Below are positions 63,260 to 64,000 of a stretch of DNA of 64,000 nt, in pieces. A model generated the notes under the pieces. That model saw only the letters and a list, made by a program, of their open reading frames with translations, did not search any database and was not told the DNA's origin. Every line of letters begins with the position of its first letter. Within the stretch, counting starts at the first letter, position 1. Source of the stretch: Carboxylicivirga longa (GTDB lineage: Bacteria > Bacteroidota > Bacteroidia > Bacteroidales > Marinilabiliaceae); NCBI RefSeq assembly GCF_050589825.1, contig NZ_JBNGOZ010000005.1:62001-126000 (forward strand), read 5' to 3'. The position numbers were made by a program, and so were the translations under genes.

Positions 63260-63787
63260 ATGAGAAAATTAAGAACGAGCGAGTTAAAGCGCTTAAGCGT
63301 TGAGGAGTATAAAGAAATTACAAAGATGCCCATTGCTATTGTAATGGATAATATTAGGAGCTTAAATAATGTGGGTTCGGTGTTTCGGACGAGTGATGCA
63401 CTGAAGGTTGAGAAAATTATCCTGTGTGGCATCACGGCCACGCCCCCCAATAAAGAAATCCATAAAACGGCACTGGGAGCTGAAGACGCTGTGGACTGGC
63501 AGTATGTAGAAGAAACAACAAGTGCCATTGATCAGCTTAAGGCTGAGGGGTGGACTATTTGTAGTCTTGAACAGGTTGAAAACAGCACCTCATTATTGGA
63601 TTTTGAACCGCAGGCCAATGCTAAATATGCCCTTGTGCTGGGTAATGAGGTGAAGGGTGTTCAACAAAAGGTGGTGAACATGAGTGATGTGTGCATTGAA
63701 ATACCGCAATATGGCACCAAGCATTCGTTCAATGTATCCGTGAGTTGCGGCATTGTGCTTTGGGAGTTATTTCGCAAGTTGCAATAA
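63260..63787 (+). CDS. SpoU/TrmH-family RNA 2'-O-methyltransferase
   Basis: The protein has 175 residues. The knotted SPOUT fold is shown by motif 1 NVGSVFRTSDA, motif 2 ALVLGNEVKGV and motif 3 SFNVSVSCGIVLWEL. The length suits the short TrmH-like form, which acts on tRNA or rRNA riboses, but the target base is not evident. A short leading segment (residues 1-22) is basic. It is monocistronic, divergent from sucC, with a terminator downstream. Confidence 0.92.
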   Translation: MRKLRTSELKRLSVEEYKEITKMPIAIVMDNIRSLNNVGSVFRTSDALKVEKIILCGITATPPNKEIHKTALGAEDAVDWQYVEETTSAIDQLKAEGWTICSLEQVENSTSLLDFEPQANAKYALVLGNEVKGVQQKVVNMSDVCIEIPQYGTKHSFNVSVSCGIVLWELFRKLQ

Positions 63788-63817
63788 CTGTTAAGTACTT
63801 GCGATAAAGACAAAAAG

Positions 63818-63845
63818 AAAGGGGTGAATATTAATTCACCCCTTT
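63818..63845. terminator. Bidirectional terminator after the SpoU gene
   Basis: A perfect 12-bp stem pairs aaaggggtgaat (63818-63829) with attcaccccttt (63834-63845). T follows weakly on plus and strongly on minus. It separates two converging genes. Confidence 0.85.
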
Positions 63846-63866
63846 GTTATATCTCAGTTGCTTTAA

Positions 63867-64000
63867 TTACTGAATGATAGATTTGAATGTTGCATCTTCG
63901 AAGTACTTGCCAAACTCCATGTCAGTAGCGGCAGCAGCTTTGAATTTAGCATCCAGTTCACAAGCCTTACGCAAGCTGTCAAACATCATGTCGCTTTCAG
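63867..64000 (-). CDS. TPR-like protein, C-terminal 44 residues (partial at window edge)
   Basis: The minus-strand frame is open from the window end to TAA at 63867-63869. It encodes a Cys/Leu-bearing helix SLRKACELDAKFKAAAA and TDMEFGKYFEDATFKSIIQ. The pattern of alanine-rich helix plus D-x-(E/D)-F-x-x-(L/Y)-x-x-D-x-x-F is like the end of tetratricopeptide-repeat proteins. Nothing more can be said of the rest. Confidence 0.55.
   Translation of the reverse strand, partial: ESDMMFDSLRKACELDAKFKAAAATDMEFGKYFEDATFKSIIQ

Overview
The window is a stretch of Bacteroidota (Bacteroidetes) chromosome, most likely from a free-living, gliding or marine-type member. Signs of this are type IX secretion (T9SS) cargo with gliding-motility C-terminal domains, PorP/SprF proteins, a type III glutamine synthetase, a FecI/FecR-type sigma/anti-sigma pair, several families largely confined to the phylum (DUF3127, DUF4494, DUF3109, DUF3667), and repeated promoters of the Bacteroidetes TTG-N17-21-TAnnTTTG type. 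Most of the sequence is core chromosome. The only clear mobile DNA is a cluster of insertion-sequence remnants between cobQ and two tRNA-Phe genes.

Layout. 1-5.5 kb: two consecutive pairs of T9SS surface protein plus PorP/SprF partner, then a secreted protein built on a repeated Glu-x-Trp-Met motif. 6.5-8.6 kb: cyclophilin, an SSB-like DUF3127 protein and an MFS exporter. 8.6-15 kb (minus strand): radical SAM protein, lipoprotein, tipless Ssb, rlmN with a flavin reductase, and gpmI. 15-20.7 kb (minus): a Tat-exported Gfo/Idh/MocA oxidoreductase behind a tetraheme cytochrome/FGE fusion, an SPFH/NfeD pair and serine dehydratase. 20.8-24.5 kb: transaldolase-family protein, DUF4494, a small outer-membrane barrel and an acyl-carrier-like protein without its serine. 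24.6-33.7 kb (minus): ECF sigma, FecR anti-sigma and an STN protein without a TonB barrel, then a LamG/endonuclease lipoprotein behind a giant hybrid histidine kinase. 33.9-39.8 kb: a family-10-like glycosyl hydrolase, SRPBCC, DUF3109, DUF3667 and cobQ. 39.8-40.75 kb: IS graveyard and two identical tRNA-Phe genes. 40.9-50.2 kb: M16 protease, O-methyltransferase, flavodoxin, a kinase-like protein lacking the phospho-acceptor histidine, YebC, an M20 dipeptidase and glutamine synthetase III. 50.4-59.2 kb (minus): elbB, a large M16 protease, and an operon for a cytochrome b/Rieske complex with an octaheme-HEAT-TPR cytochrome. 59.3-64 kb: FAD oxidoreductase, arginine deiminase, sucC, a SpoU-type RNA methyltransferase and the tail of a TPR-like protein.

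The most distinctive candidate is the respiratory operon at 54.3-59.2 kb. A fused cytochrome b and a Rieske protein sit directly upstream of a membrane-anchored octaheme cytochrome with HEAT and TPR-like segments, and there is no cytochrome c1 gene. Next come the tetraheme/FGE fusion, the EWM-repeat secreted protein, and three proteins that keep a family fold but have lost or swapped its key residue or tail: the ACP-like protein (Ser to Glu), the histidine kinase (His to Tyr), and the SSB-type tip found on DUF3127 rather than on Ssb. Functions rest on motifs read by eye. No database search was possible.
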